Assembly (NCBI RefSeq): GCF_000187245.1
Contig: NC_027866.1
Location: 674,411-738,410, forward strand
DNA from: Ogataea parapolymorpha DL-1
Lineage: Eukaryota; Ascomycota; Pichiomycetes; Pichiales; Pichiaceae
Direction: 5' to 3'
DNA length: 64,000 nucleotides
This document shows positions 1 through 8,989 of the stretch, one piece after another. Made by a program: the position numbers and the translations under genes. The notes under the pieces are model-generated. The model saw nothing but the letters and a program-made list of their open reading frames with translations, ran no database searches and was not told the origin of the DNA. How positions within the stretch are numbered: the stretch's first letter is position 1; each line of letters starts with the position of its first letter.

Positions 1-30
1 GTAATGAACATTTAGTACTACATAGCAAGT

Positions 31-979
31 TTACTGCTGGTTCTCGTGCTCGGCCCATTGAGCCTCAGCGTCCTCAGTCTGGTGCTCCTCGTACACATCG
101 TCAACAGTCTGGTGCAGAGAAAGAGCAGGCTCTTTGACGTAGGAATTGTCCAAAGTCCATGAGGCCAGAGCATTCTCAGCATCGATGATGATCTGCTTGG
201 ATGCCTCGTAGCCGTCGTACGCAGGTCTGGTCTCACCCGGAGTCACTGGAGAGTCGTCTAACAGCTCAAGTAAAGCCTTTCCGTAGCCGGCAATCAGAGC
301 AAGTTTTTCAGAGAGCTCTCTCAACGCGTCAAATTGGTAAAGGAAAGAAGCCTTCAGTTTTTCTCTCGTAATGTTGGACAATTGAGCCTCAGCAACAAGC
401 GACTCGGCCTCGGCTCTAACGAGCTCTTGCTCCAAGATTGGGATCTTAGGAGACTGTGGATCCTTGTACTTCAGGTGAGCAATCTCGTCGGTGATCTTCT
501 GTTTCCGGTCTCTCGATGGCTGAACAGAGGCCTCAATGTTTCTGATGCTCTTGAGGGTGATTCTGTACAGGTCGTACTTGTCGATAAACTGGTCTTCCAG
601 CTCACCAATCTCATAGATCAGAACACCCAATTTGTCGGTGACGTCGGAAACGTCGTCGTCATTCTCCTCTCCCCAGAGAGAGAGCTGCTTGGCGACAGCC
701 CTTCTCTCCCTGGCGACAAGCTCGACGCTTCTTTCGAAGTTCTTCTCAATCTTGATCAATTGAGAGAGTTTCTTTGAGAGCTCTGGACCAAACGATCCGG
801 CAGCAGACTTCCTGATGGAGGAAGCAATGGAGGTGGTACCAAAGAATTTACCCCTAATATGGTTAGTTGGAAAAACGCGTGCCGACGACTTACTTGGTGC
901 TCGATGGTGGAGGTGGCGGAGTGGCCAACTGGGAGGCCGTTGGGGCTCTGGAAGATCTCAAAGAATAAGTTCTGTGCAT
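31..979 (-). CDS. PIL1: Eisosome core protein Pil1/Lsp1 (two exons)
   Basis: BAR-domain protein that assembles eisosomes under the plasma membrane at furrow-like invaginations. Exon 1 runs 979-894 and exon 2 runs 853-31, separated by a 40-nt intron (GTAAGT donor, CTAAC branch, TTAG acceptor), giving 302 residues. The spliced N-terminus begins MHRTYSLRSSRAPTASQL with a proline run, matching the conserved Pil1/Lsp1 start; without exon 1 the protein would lack this lipid-binding segment. Exon 2 holds the BAR core, including ENDDDVSD, YKDPQSPKIP, LVRAEAESLVAEAQLSNI and LLDDSPVTPGETRPAYDGYE, all close to invariant in the family. The acidic tail is shorter than in Saccharomyces Pil1. Pil1 and Lsp1 are paralogs and the choice between the names is arbitrary here. 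About 260 bp lie upstream before the next gene and serve as its promoter. Confidence 0.95.
854..893 (-). other. 40-nt spliceosomal intron of PIL1
   Basis: GTAAGT donor at 893-888, CTAAC branch site, TTAG acceptor ending at 854. Removal restores the conserved junction Ser-Thr-Lys-Gly-Lys-Phe-Phe of the family. Confidence 0.9.
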
Positions 980-1240
980 TGCAATAGCGATGAGTTCAAA
1001 TACCTTTGGAAATAAAGTTCTTTATCAACTCTAGCAAGTAAGTATAATTTCAGGTGTTGATTTCCATATGCGACCATTTGATTCCGCATTGGGTTAAAAG
1101 GGCGCAACACTGTTGCTGTGGCAGTGTCCCATAAATTTTGCTTCTTCTTTGGGAATATCGTGGCTTCCATATTCGGACCATTGTATAACGTAATTGCTGA
1201 CTCACAATTTCAAAAATTCCAGAGCCCAAAAGCGAAACTT

Positions 1241-2443
1241 TCACACCCTTGCGCGCTTTGCATCGGGCAACTCGTGCAACTGGTCTCTCTTGACGCCTGT
1301 CGCAAGACCGGCCTTCTCCAAAATCCGCTCGTAGTCCTCGCGCAGTCGCTCGTACGCCGTCTGCAGTTTGTCCATCTTGTCCGCCTTTTCTAGCTCGCCC
1401 AACGCGTCTCTGTTCTTCAGATACAGCCTCTTTTTGATCTGTAAACGCACGTTCTTTTCGCTCAGGTTCTCGACACCACCCTTCTTGTTCTGCAACATCC
1501 ACAATAGCGTCATTTCCACGCATCTCTCGAACTGTCTGCGGTCCATTTTGTGCACCGCAACCTGTTTTTCGATCCACGGCTCGTCGATCGGCAGCTTGAC
1601 ACCGTTAAGAAAGTCTGCCCTGTTCAGTCGCTGCAGATCGCAACGGTCACGCAGGTCGTCAAACGCTTCGCTGGGATCCTCCACAGTGATTTCCTTGACC
1701 TTGTCGTCTGCAAGCCATTCGTCCACCATGCAATTGTATAGGTTTTTCCCGTGGCCCTTTGATTGGTACGGAGGAAGCACGATAAACTGGCTAATTTTCT
1801 TGCGGAATTGTAACTCCAGAGTCTCTGAAGCATCGTGAACCGCCGTTCCTGGGTGTTTCCAGTGGGAATAGGCTGTGCTGAATCCGACAAACGACTCTTT
1901 CTTATCCTCAGGACACTTATAGATCGCGTAGATCTCCCACACATCGTCGGTGCTGTCGATGTAGGAGCCGGCCTCGATGAACAGCAGGACGAAGATCTGG
2001 ATTCGCAAGTGCAATTTGAGTCCGTTTGCGTCGTTGAGCTTGAACTTGAAGATCTTGTACGTTTCGCCATCGACCTGGTATGTGTATACTGGCTTTCCCG
2101 GGATTTCGAAGTTTTCCTCTTCGGTCTTGTTTAGCCACAATGCCTCGTCCTTGACAACTGTTTCCTTAGGAAGAAACTCCAACAGCGTCTTCTCAACATC
2201 CTTCACATCATCAGATAGCTTCGTCTCGTACTTGACGCCGAGAAACGGGTACATCGACTTGCAGTCAAAAGCAAGGTCGATCCGGAGGCCCTTGTAGCCG
2301 AAGATCTGTTCGGAGTCTCCGAAGATCGGGTATGTGAATGTGGGGTTGAACGTGAAAGCGCCCTCTGGCTCCGCCAGAGACACGTGGAGGGCCTCGTTTG
2401 AGGATGTGGTCCAGCTTGATGGCTCGTAATCTGGTAGAGACAT
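1241..2443 (-). CDS. HAT1: Histone acetyltransferase type B catalytic subunit Hat1
   Basis: Acetylates newly made histone H4 (Lys5/Lys12 in the family) in the cytosol and nucleus, usually with Hat2. 400 residues, against 374 in S. cerevisiae. The N-terminal Hat1 domain occupies roughly residues 5-165. The GNAT acetyl-CoA loop is visible at about 219-236, with ISQFIVLPPYQSKGHGKNLY containing the Q-x-x-G-x-G signature (227-232). The C-terminal third is basic and helical. The start codon lies only 30 bp after the REC8 stop codon on the same strand, so the HAT1 promoter must overlap the REC8 3' end. Confidence 0.95.
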   Translation of the reverse strand: MSLPDYEPSSWTTSSNEALHVSLAEPEGAFTFNPTFTYPIFGDSEQIFGYKGLRIDLAFDCKSMYPFLGVKYETKLSDDVKDVEKTLLEFLPKETVVKDEALWLNKTEEENFEIPGKPVYTYQVDGETYKIFKFKLNDANGLKLHLRIQIFVLLFIEAGSYIDSTDDVWEIYAIYKCPEDKKESFVGFSTAYSHWKHPGTAVHDASETLELQFRKKISQFIVLPPYQSKGHGKNLYNCMVDEWLADDKVKEITVEDPSEAFDDLRDRCDLQRLNRADFLNGVKLPIDEPWIEKQVAVHKMDRRQFERCVEMTLLWMLQNKKGGVENLSEKNVRLQIKKRLYLKNRDALGELEKADKMDKLQTAYERLREDYERILEKAGLATGVKRDQLHELPDAKRARV

Positions 2444-2473
2444 GAAAATAAAAAAATAATTTAAAATGATTTT

Positions 2474-4051
2474 TCAAACCTGTGCAACGATGTTGATATT
2501 TTCCGGCTGCAGTAGCTCCCACTTGGACCGCCCGTTCGTGCCAATTGGCTCCAAATATACCGCGCTATTTGAGCAGAGCTCAAGGAGGTCGCTGAACTGC
2601 TGAACGGCGGCCTTTCTCGAGCACGGGCCCACCAGCACGTCAAAACTGATCTGCTTCAAATCAGACCGCTCGCTATCGTCCAGTCTGCGGCCGTGTGCGC
2701 GACACTCCTCTACCAGCAACTCATAAAACCTGTGCAGACGGTTCTCGTCGCGTGGCTCGGACGCGTCGCCAAAACTGATGTCGAGCATCGCGTCGTCGTT
2801 CTCAAATGCGACAGGGCTCAATTCTTGGATCGGCTCTTCGAACCGGATGTGTGCGCTCGAGATACTTCCCCGACGCGACGACTGGCCAGAAAGCGCACGC
2901 CGGGCCTCTTCAATGGACGACACGCTTGAAGCACGGCTGTAGCGGCGCGACGTATTGGTAGCAGCTGTTGAATGCAGCAGCGATCGCATGAAGGGCGGCA
3001 GCTTCTGCAACTCTGCACTAATAAGATCCATGCACGACACTGGCGGAATACTGCGGCCGGAGAGCATCAGCTCCGAGTATCGCTCGCGGTCCTCTTTCAT
3101 TTTGGCGGTGGAAATCGAGATCTCAGCGTCGCAAACAAGTCTGCGTAATTTCAACCGTCCGGCGTCGCTGCGCGCCCGTTTGGGCGTCTCCAGGTCCACA
3201 ATTGACACTTCTCTGTCCTGCTGTTGCGGCAGCTCGGGCAGCTCGGGCCCTTCGAGGTCGAAATCAAGATCGACGTCGAGCACGTCGCCGACGCCGTCGC
3301 CTGCCGCATTGGCGATCACGTTGCCGTGCTCGTCGAACGAAAACTCCAGCTGGCCAAGACTCTGGTTCATGATATCGTCCAGCGGGCCGATCGACGCGAC
3401 AGAGCCCAGCGACGAGCGTCCGCCACCACTGAACCCAGTCGCGGCCGTGTGCGCAGAGTTGCGCGTAAACACCGTGCTGGAGGTGTCTGAGACCGACGAC
3501 TCAGCGACAAGTGCGTGCTGCATATCAAATTCGCGGATCTGCCGCTGCTGCGCCCCTACGTGGGGGTCTGCCGGCTCAGGGTCCAGCTCCGACAGCATGC
3601 CCACGTCAATGTCGAAGTTGGGGTCGTCGCGCAGCACGTTGACCGGCCGCGTGTGCATGGCGACCTCGATCGCCGCGCTAAGCTCGCTCACGACAGTCCT
3701 ATAGCCCCCAACCAGATCCCGGGCAACCTGAGTCCTAATAGCATGCGTCTCCCCTGAATGTTAGTAGCCGGCGAAAAACACGTACGGAACGAGTATTCGG
3801 TTTTCTGTTTGTACACGAGGGTTACACCATACAACAGACTGGATGTATGGCGCAGCGGCGCGTCGAACAGCGGGCTCGCGATCGCCCGGCACGCGGCAGG
3901 GATCGAGACCTGCTCGATTCTGCGCCGTGTGAGCCGCGAGTGGGCCGTGCGGGAGCCCAGCGTTGCCAGGAGCCTACTGTTAGTGGAAGGTTACGGAAAC
4001 TCACCAGATAGTGGCCATTCCCTCGTCGTGGTCGGAAATAAGCGTGTTCAT
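2474..4051 (-). CDS. REC8: Rec8-type meiotic cohesin kleisin (three exons)
   Basis: Kleisin that closes the Smc1-Smc3 ring in meiosis. Exons are 4051-4005, 3973-3786 and 3753-2474 (504 residues), joined across introns of 31 and 32 nt. Spliced exon 1-2 reads ATIW-LLATLG, and exon 2 contains SSLLYGVTLVYKQKTEYS; both match the N-terminal Smc3-binding domain of Rec8 better than Mcd1/Scc1. The middle is acidic and low-complexity, with several Ser/Arg-rich stretches that could hold separase or kinase sites. The C-terminal winged helix (ISFDVLVGPCSRKAAVQQFS) matches the Rad21/Rec8 C-terminal domain that binds Smc1. If intron 1 is retained, translation stops at once (TGG-TGA). If intron 2 is retained, the frame shifts. 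Assignment as REC8 rather than a mitotic kleisin rests on the N-terminus and is likely but not proven. Confidence 0.85.
3754..3785 (-). other. 32-nt intron 2 of REC8
   Basis: GTACGT donor at 3785-3780, CTAAC branch site, ATTCAG acceptor ending at 3754. Splicing joins the KQKTEYSF segment to the reading frame leading into the acidic middle region. Confidence 0.8.
3974..4004 (-). other. 31-nt intron 1 of REC8
   Basis: GTGAGT donor at 4004-3999, and CTAAC followed by AGTAG. Two in-frame acceptors (CAG and TAG) lie 3 nt apart; the distal TAG gives the conserved Trp-Leu-Leu and the same branch-to-acceptor spacing as the other introns here. Confidence 0.85.
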
Positions 4052-4109
4052 GGGGGATACTTATTTTAATTACAGGAAAATTTGAGGGTGGGTTCGATCC
4101 CTCTACACC

Positions 4110-5540
4110 TCACACCAGGAGCACGGCGATCGACCCGGCGACGGTGAGTAGCACGCTCACGAGGGCCATAAAGGCGAGCAGGAACTGTGCGGGCGGGGCG
4201 AGTTCACTATGGTAAAGCCGTAGGTAGAACAGCAGGGGCAGCGTGATGCAGACGGTGAAGCAGATGGCGGAGCCGAGCAGCGACATGATTTTGCCGAAAT
4301 TTGTGATTAGCAGCGACGACACAAGTAGCACGCTACTGACGGCGAGTCTGGCGGCCAGCGGGGGAAGCCGGCGGTCCAGCGCCGACAGAATGGGACGGCA
4401 CACGAGCGGCAGCTTCGAGAGCGGCAGAATGCCCATCAAAACGACGATCGTCGTCGGAATCCATGCCGGGTACGCTTTATTAAGCAGGATATTTTTTGTC
4501 ACCTCGTCTTGCACAATTTGCCCAAACATGAGGAACCCAACGACGCCCGTGGCGAGGTCCATCGAGTAGCTGAACAAGAACGCGGTCGACATGCACGCGG
4601 TGTATTTTTCGGGCCGTTTCTGGTCGGCGTACACCTCTGGGAACGCTGCGTGGCCGCCCCAGGGCGCAAGAAATAGGCCGAGACTGAAGCACAAATCCAG
4701 CAGGGACGCCGGCCACAGGTTTGTCGGTGCTGGGTGCAGCAGCGAGCCGGGCTGAGTGCGGTGGATCAGTCCAGATACCAGCACCACGCAAAAAGTCGTC
4801 GTGGTGCACACGATGCCGGCAAAACTCAAAAACGACAGAATGCGCAGCGGCAGCGCGTTCAACAGTACGAGCCCCGTGCACAGCACGGTTTTAAAGAACG
4901 CCGGCGAGAGGCCCTGGAAAATGGCGTTGAACGAGTCGGCAAACAAGATCACCATCGTCACGCTCGCGCCGTACAGGTCCAATGCAAACACGACAAACAC
5001 TAGCACGCTGGCGCGCGCGCCAAACGCCTGCTGCGCAATGTCGTGGTACGTTTTCAGCGATTGGTTGCGCGCCTGGATCCGGCCCAGCAGCACGGCCGTG
5101 TATCGTGTTGAAAGCGCTGCGAGCGTCAGTATGGCCGTGCCCATGACCCAGCCTGCCAGCCGGAATGCCAGCGGGATAGATAAAATGCCTAGTCCGATCA
5201 GAACGTTGATGGAGTTGAAAACTGTCTGCACGGGAGTGCTCTTGAGAGAGATCACGATTTCCGAGACGTCATCTTTGGGCGGCTCTAGCAGCGGCGTGTG
5301 CTCTTCGGGCGGCAATTGCGGTGTCACGCGCGGGCTGCTCGGCACCACAGACTCGGAGTCGAGCGTCGTTCGGGACCCTACCGACGAGGAGAGATAGTTA
5401 ACCGAGCGTCGAACGGCAAAGGCAAAATTGTTGATCGAATTCTCACCTCCAACGTCCAGTAGCGAGCCTCTTCTGTTGTGGATGCGGAACTCCGACGGTG
5501 AGCTTACTGGACTGACCGAAGGAGAGTCGATTGCAGACAT
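4110..5540 (-). CDS. AVT1: Vacuolar amino acid transporter, AVT1-like (AAAP family)
   Basis: Proton-coupled amino acid transporter expected in the vacuolar membrane. 476 residues. The hydrophilic N-terminus (about 1-95) is Ser/Pro-rich and ends in a di-leucine-like EEHTPLLEPP, which could be a vacuolar sorting signal. It is followed by about 11 hydrophobic segments. The first membrane segment carries TVFNSINVLIGLGILSIPLA, the signature of the AAAP/Avt1 group. Family members import neutral amino acids such as Gln, Ile and Tyr into the vacuole; the substrate here is not readable from sequence. Its start is 58 bp from the divergent ISM1 start, so the two share one AT-rich promoter. Confidence 0.85.
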   Translation of the reverse strand: MSAIDSPSVSPVSSPSEFRIHNRRGSLLDVGGENSINNFAFAVRRSVNYLSSSVGSRTTLDSESVVPSSPRVTPQLPPEEHTPLLEPPKDDVSEIVISLKSTPVQTVFNSINVLIGLGILSIPLAFRLAGWVMGTAILTLAALSTRYTAVLLGRIQARNQSLKTYHDIAQQAFGARASVLVFVVFALDLYGASVTMVILFADSFNAIFQGLSPAFFKTVLCTGLVLLNALPLRILSFLSFAGIVCTTTTFCVVLVSGLIHRTQPGSLLHPAPTNLWPASLLDLCFSLGLFLAPWGGHAAFPEVYADQKRPEKYTACMSTAFLFSYSMDLATGVVGFLMFGQIVQDEVTKNILLNKAYPAWIPTTIVVLMGILPLSKLPLVCRPILSALDRRLPPLAARLAVSSVLLVSSLLITNFGKIMSLLGSAICFTVCITLPLLFYLRLYHSELAPPAQFLLAFMALVSVLLTVAGSIAVLLV

Positions 5541-5598
5541 TGGTGAAAAATATTAAAGATAAAAATAAATCAAATTAAATTGAAAAAAAATAAACTTA
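5541..5598. promoter_or_regulatory. Shared divergent promoter AVT1 / ISM1
   Basis: 58 bp of AT-rich DNA between two start codons in opposite directions. No classical TATA box is evident beyond A/T runs. Confidence 0.5.
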
Positions 5599-8571
5599 AT
5601 GCTCCAGCGGGTTTTTGTCCGCCACAAGTCCTCGTTTTCGGCCACCGTCCGGCTGCCCCAGACAAAATTCCCCGGTCGCACCGATCAGCACGCCGTGCAG
5701 ACACAGCTGCTGCCGCAGGTCACGACGGAACTGTACGATTGGAACAACCGTCGCGAAGTGAAAAGTATACAAGAGCTATTTATTTTGCACGACGGCCCCC
5801 CGTACGCCAATGGCGATCTTCACATTGGCCATGCTCTGAACAAAATTCTCAAGGACATAATTGTGCGATTTGAGCTTCTGAGCGGCAAGAAAGTGCACTA
5901 TCGTCCCGGCTGGGACTGCCACGGCCTGCCGATCGAACTGAAGGCACTGGAACAGATTGCGCAGCATAAAAAGACGCGCAAAAAGGAGATCAAACGAAAG
6001 CTCAAGACCAGCCCCAATCCAGAGCTCGAGGCCGAACTGGCTGCGCTCGAGGCCAGGCTAAAACCGCTGGAGATCATCGAGCTCTGCAAACAGCATGCGC
6101 TATCGACACAACAGTCCCAATCCGCCCAATTCCAACGTATGGGCATTATGGGAGACTTTGCCAATCCATACAGAACACTCGACAAAAACTTTGTTGCGCG
6201 GCAGCTGCGCGTGTTCAAACGACTGTTTGACAACAATCTCATCAAAAGACAGGAAAAGCCGGTCTACTGGGGGTGCGAGAACGCCACGGCGCTGGCCGAG
6301 GGAGAGCTCGAGTACAACCCGGAGCACCGCTCGACCGCAGTGTATGTCAAATTTCCGCTAGAGCACCCGCCAGAAGCATTCGGCCCTCAGCCCGTGTACG
6401 CTCTCATATGGACGTCGACGCCGTGGACGCTGGCTGCGAACCGGGCGATCTCCGTCAACGAGAACATGGCGTACACCATAGTGGAATCAAAGGGCGACCG
6501 GCTGATTGTGGCGCAGAAACTGGTCAATTCTCTAAGAACGATCGATCCAGAATTACGTGAGACGGACATTCAAATTCCCGGCTCAGAACTGCTCGGTTGC
6601 CGCTACCGAAATCTGCTGCTTGTCGGTGGCAGCCAAGACACGAGCCTTCCTATCCTGCACGGCGACCACGTGACAGATTCTGCCGGTACCGGTCTAGTCC
6701 ACACGGCTCCTGGCCACGGACAGGACGACTATTTTGTGTGTCTAAAGCACAGTATTCAACCGTACTCACCCGTCAACGAGCATGGAAAGTACACGGACGA
6801 GCTGCCGGACAACGACTTACAGGAGCTTGTTGGTCTGCGTGTGCTTGGCGAGGGTACGCAGAAAATGGTGGCTAAACTAGAGAAGCTACGGCTCTGCTAC
6901 CATCTGGATCCAAACTATACCCATTCGTACCCGTACGACTGGCGGTCGAAAAAACCGATTATTATCCGCTCGACGCCGCAATGGTTCATTGACGTGGGTA
7001 AGATCAAGGCTGTCACCACCGAGCTGCTCCAGAAAAACGTACAGTTCTTCCCACCGCGCGGCTCGAACCGACTGGTCTCGTTCATCAATTTGCGGAACGA
7101 GTGGTGCATTTCCAGACAGCGCAGCTGGGGCGTGCCGATCCCCGTGGTGTACCACAAGCAGACGGGCGAGCCACTGATCAATGACCTTGTGATTGAGCGT
7201 ATTTCACAGGTCATTGCCGCGGAGGACGTCGAGAGCTGGTTTGGCGAGTCGCCAATGGAAAAATGGATCCCGTCCGAGTGCAACGTGAACCCAGATGACT
7301 ACGTTCGCGGCACAGACACGATGGACGTGTGGTTTGACTCCGGCTCGAGCTGGACTTTGGTGGAGCAGTTCTTAGAGTCCACAGGGCTGCTTCCGCAGGC
7401 GGTGGCTCGCGGATATCTGGCTGATGTGTATTTGGAGGGTTCTGACCAGCACCGGGGCTGGTTCCAGTCGAGTGTGCTGACCAAGATCGGCGCGACTGCG
7501 CCTGGAGAGCCTGCAGTGCTGCCGTACGGGAAAATAATTACGCACGGGTTCACGCTCGACGAAAAAGGAGACAAAATGTCCAAATCGCTCGGAAACACTA
7601 TTGTTCCGGTCGATATTGTTGAAGGGAACAAAGCAAAGAAAGTGCCCGGTCTGGGAATTGATGGGCTGCGTCTCTGGGTGGCCCAGGCCGACTACACGTC
7701 GGATATGGCTGTGGGGCCGGTGATCCTAAACAGGGTGGCCGACGTGGTGAAGAAACTGCGTTTCACGTTCCGATTTCTGCTTGGAAACATCGGCGACATG
7801 GAGCAGACAGTTGATTATGCCCAGTTGGACGCCATGGATAGATACATTTTGTCCCGGCTGGCGTCGTTCGAGAAGAAAGCTCGCCAGTGCTACGAAGCGC
7901 ACAATTACTCGAAAATCATCAAGGACATGAATCAGCTGGTCAACGTGGACCTTTCTTCGCTTTACTTTGACATTCGCAAGGATCCTCTGTATACGGACTT
8001 TGCAGACAGCTTGAAAAGACGCAGCACACAGACGGTATTTGTGGAGGTGCTTAAGGTGCTAACGAGCGTGCTGGCTCCCATAATGCCGATTATGGCGCAA
8101 GAGGCGTGGAACCACTCGCCAGAGCTGGTCACTGACGGGCTACGGTCCTCGTTTATGCGTGGATGGTACGAAGTTCCGCAACAGTACCTAAATCCTGAGC
8201 TGGAGGCCGAGATGGAACAGCTGCTAAAACTCAGTCACCAGATCAAGACTGCCATAGACAAGACGCTGCGTAGCACAGAAACCATGAAAATGGCCTCCGA
8301 AACAGAAATTTACGTGGACGTTGCTCCCGAGACTGCTCTGGGTGCTCTTGTTTCCAAGTATGAGGCTCAGATGACTGAGTATTTGATGGTGTCTAAATTC
8401 CACCTGAACACAGAACGTCCAAAGGACGTTTTGTTGGAGACTACAGACGGGGACATTTCTATCGCAGTTACGAGAACAGACCTCGATAAATGTCCTCGTT
8501 GCTGGCGGTACGCCGTGGAGGGTCCTGCCGAGCTGTGCAAAAGATGCACGGAGGTGGTAGCATGTACATAG
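5599..8571 (+). CDS. ISM1: Mitochondrial isoleucyl-tRNA synthetase
   Basis: Charges mitochondrial tRNA-Ile. 990 residues, close to the 1002 of S. cerevisiae Ism1. The N-terminus (MLQRVFVRHKSSFSATVRL) is basic and lacks acidic residues, as expected of a mitochondrial presequence. The class I HIGH motif is at residues 75-78 and KMSKS at 659-663. Between them lies the CP1 editing domain, with TPWTLAANRAI and HTAPGHGQDDY. The C-terminus carries a Cys zinc site (CPRCWRYA and CKRC), typical of bacterial-type IleRS and consistent with the mitochondrial rather than the cytosolic enzyme. Confidence 0.95.
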   Translation: MLQRVFVRHKSSFSATVRLPQTKFPGRTDQHAVQTQLLPQVTTELYDWNNRREVKSIQELFILHDGPPYANGDLHIGHALNKILKDIIVRFELLSGKKVHYRPGWDCHGLPIELKALEQIAQHKKTRKKEIKRKLKTSPNPELEAELAALEARLKPLEIIELCKQHALSTQQSQSAQFQRMGIMGDFANPYRTLDKNFVARQLRVFKRLFDNNLIKRQEKPVYWGCENATALAEGELEYNPEHRSTAVYVKFPLEHPPEAFGPQPVYALIWTSTPWTLAANRAISVNENMAYTIVESKGDRLIVAQKLVNSLRTIDPELRETDIQIPGSELLGCRYRNLLLVGGSQDTSLPILHGDHVTDSAGTGLVHTAPGHGQDDYFVCLKHSIQPYSPVNEHGKYTDELPDNDLQELVGLRVLGEGTQKMVAKLEKLRLCYHLDPNYTHSYPYDWRSKKPIIIRSTPQWFIDVGKIKAVTTELLQKNVQFFPPRGSNRLVSFINLRNEWCISRQRSWGVPIPVVYHKQTGEPLINDLVIERISQVIAAEDVESWFGESPMEKWIPSECNVNPDDYVRGTDTMDVWFDSGSSWTLVEQFLESTGLLPQAVARGYLADVYLEGSDQHRGWFQSSVLTKIGATAPGEPAVLPYGKIITHGFTLDEKGDKMSKSLGNTIVPVDIVEGNKAKKVPGLGIDGLRLWVAQADYTSDMAVGPVILNRVADVVKKLRFTFRFLLGNIGDMEQTVDYAQLDAMDRYILSRLASFEKKARQCYEAHNYSKIIKDMNQLVNVDLSSLYFDIRKDPLYTDFADSLKRRSTQTVFVEVLKVLTSVLAPIMPIMAQEAWNHSPELVTDGLRSSFMRGWYEVPQQYLNPELEAEMEQLLKLSHQIKTAIDKTLRSTETMKMASETEIYVDVAPETALGALVSKYEAQMTEYLMVSKFHLNTERPKDVLLETTDGDISIAVTRTDLDKCPRCWRYAVEGPAELCKRCTEVVACT

Positions 8572-8637
8572 AAATAAAGGAAAAATAAAAATTATTTACA
8601 TAATTTTTAGATAAATTTCCATTTTTTCATTTTTTTC

Positions 8638-8961
8638 ATGTCGCTCCAAGCCAAGTACGACCAGTTCCAGCAGACGATCGAGTCGCTCAACACAAAAATC
8701 GTCCAATTACACTCGCAGATCGACGAGCACGGGATTGTGCTGGCCACACTGAAAGACGCGCCTCCAGAACGCAAGTGTTATCGCATGATTGGCGGATCGC
8801 TTGTGGAACTCGTTGCTGGCAACGCGGCCAAGATTTTGGAGGAGAACCTGGACGGCATGAAGAAATCGGTGGCCACACTTACAGAGGAGCTCAAGAAACA
8901 GCAGAAAGAGTTCCTCGACTGGAAAGAAAAAAACAATATCAGGATAGTCAAGGCAAACTAG
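8638..8961 (+). CDS. GIM4: Prefoldin subunit 2
   Basis: Beta-type subunit of the prefoldin (GimC) hexamer, which hands unfolded actin and tubulin to the cytosolic chaperonin CCT. 107 residues, near the 111 of S. cerevisiae Gim4. Two coiled-coil helices flank a beta-hairpin containing RKCYRMIGGSLVE, the Pfd2 signature. The start codon is 66 bp after ISM1. It converges with WBP1, with 28 bp between the stop codons. Confidence 0.95.
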   Translation: MSLQAKYDQFQQTIESLNTKIVQLHSQIDEHGIVLATLKDAPPERKCYRMIGGSLVELVAGNAAKILEENLDGMKKSVATLTEELKKQQKEFLDWKEKNNIRIVKAN

Positions 8962-8989
8962 AGATGTATTATACAGGTGCTATTTCCTC

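Noticed and set aside
2955..3704. 249-codon open frame on the plus strand across REC8
   Set aside because: Antisense to a kleisin with clear homology; Ser/Arg-rich composition typical of a shadow frame.
4084..4113. tRNA-like GGGTTCGATCCCTCT segment, as of a T-arm
   Set aside because: The T-stem pairs poorly, no matching 7-bp acceptor 5' strand exists about 70 nt upstream, and that region is the REC8 start. Judged chance.
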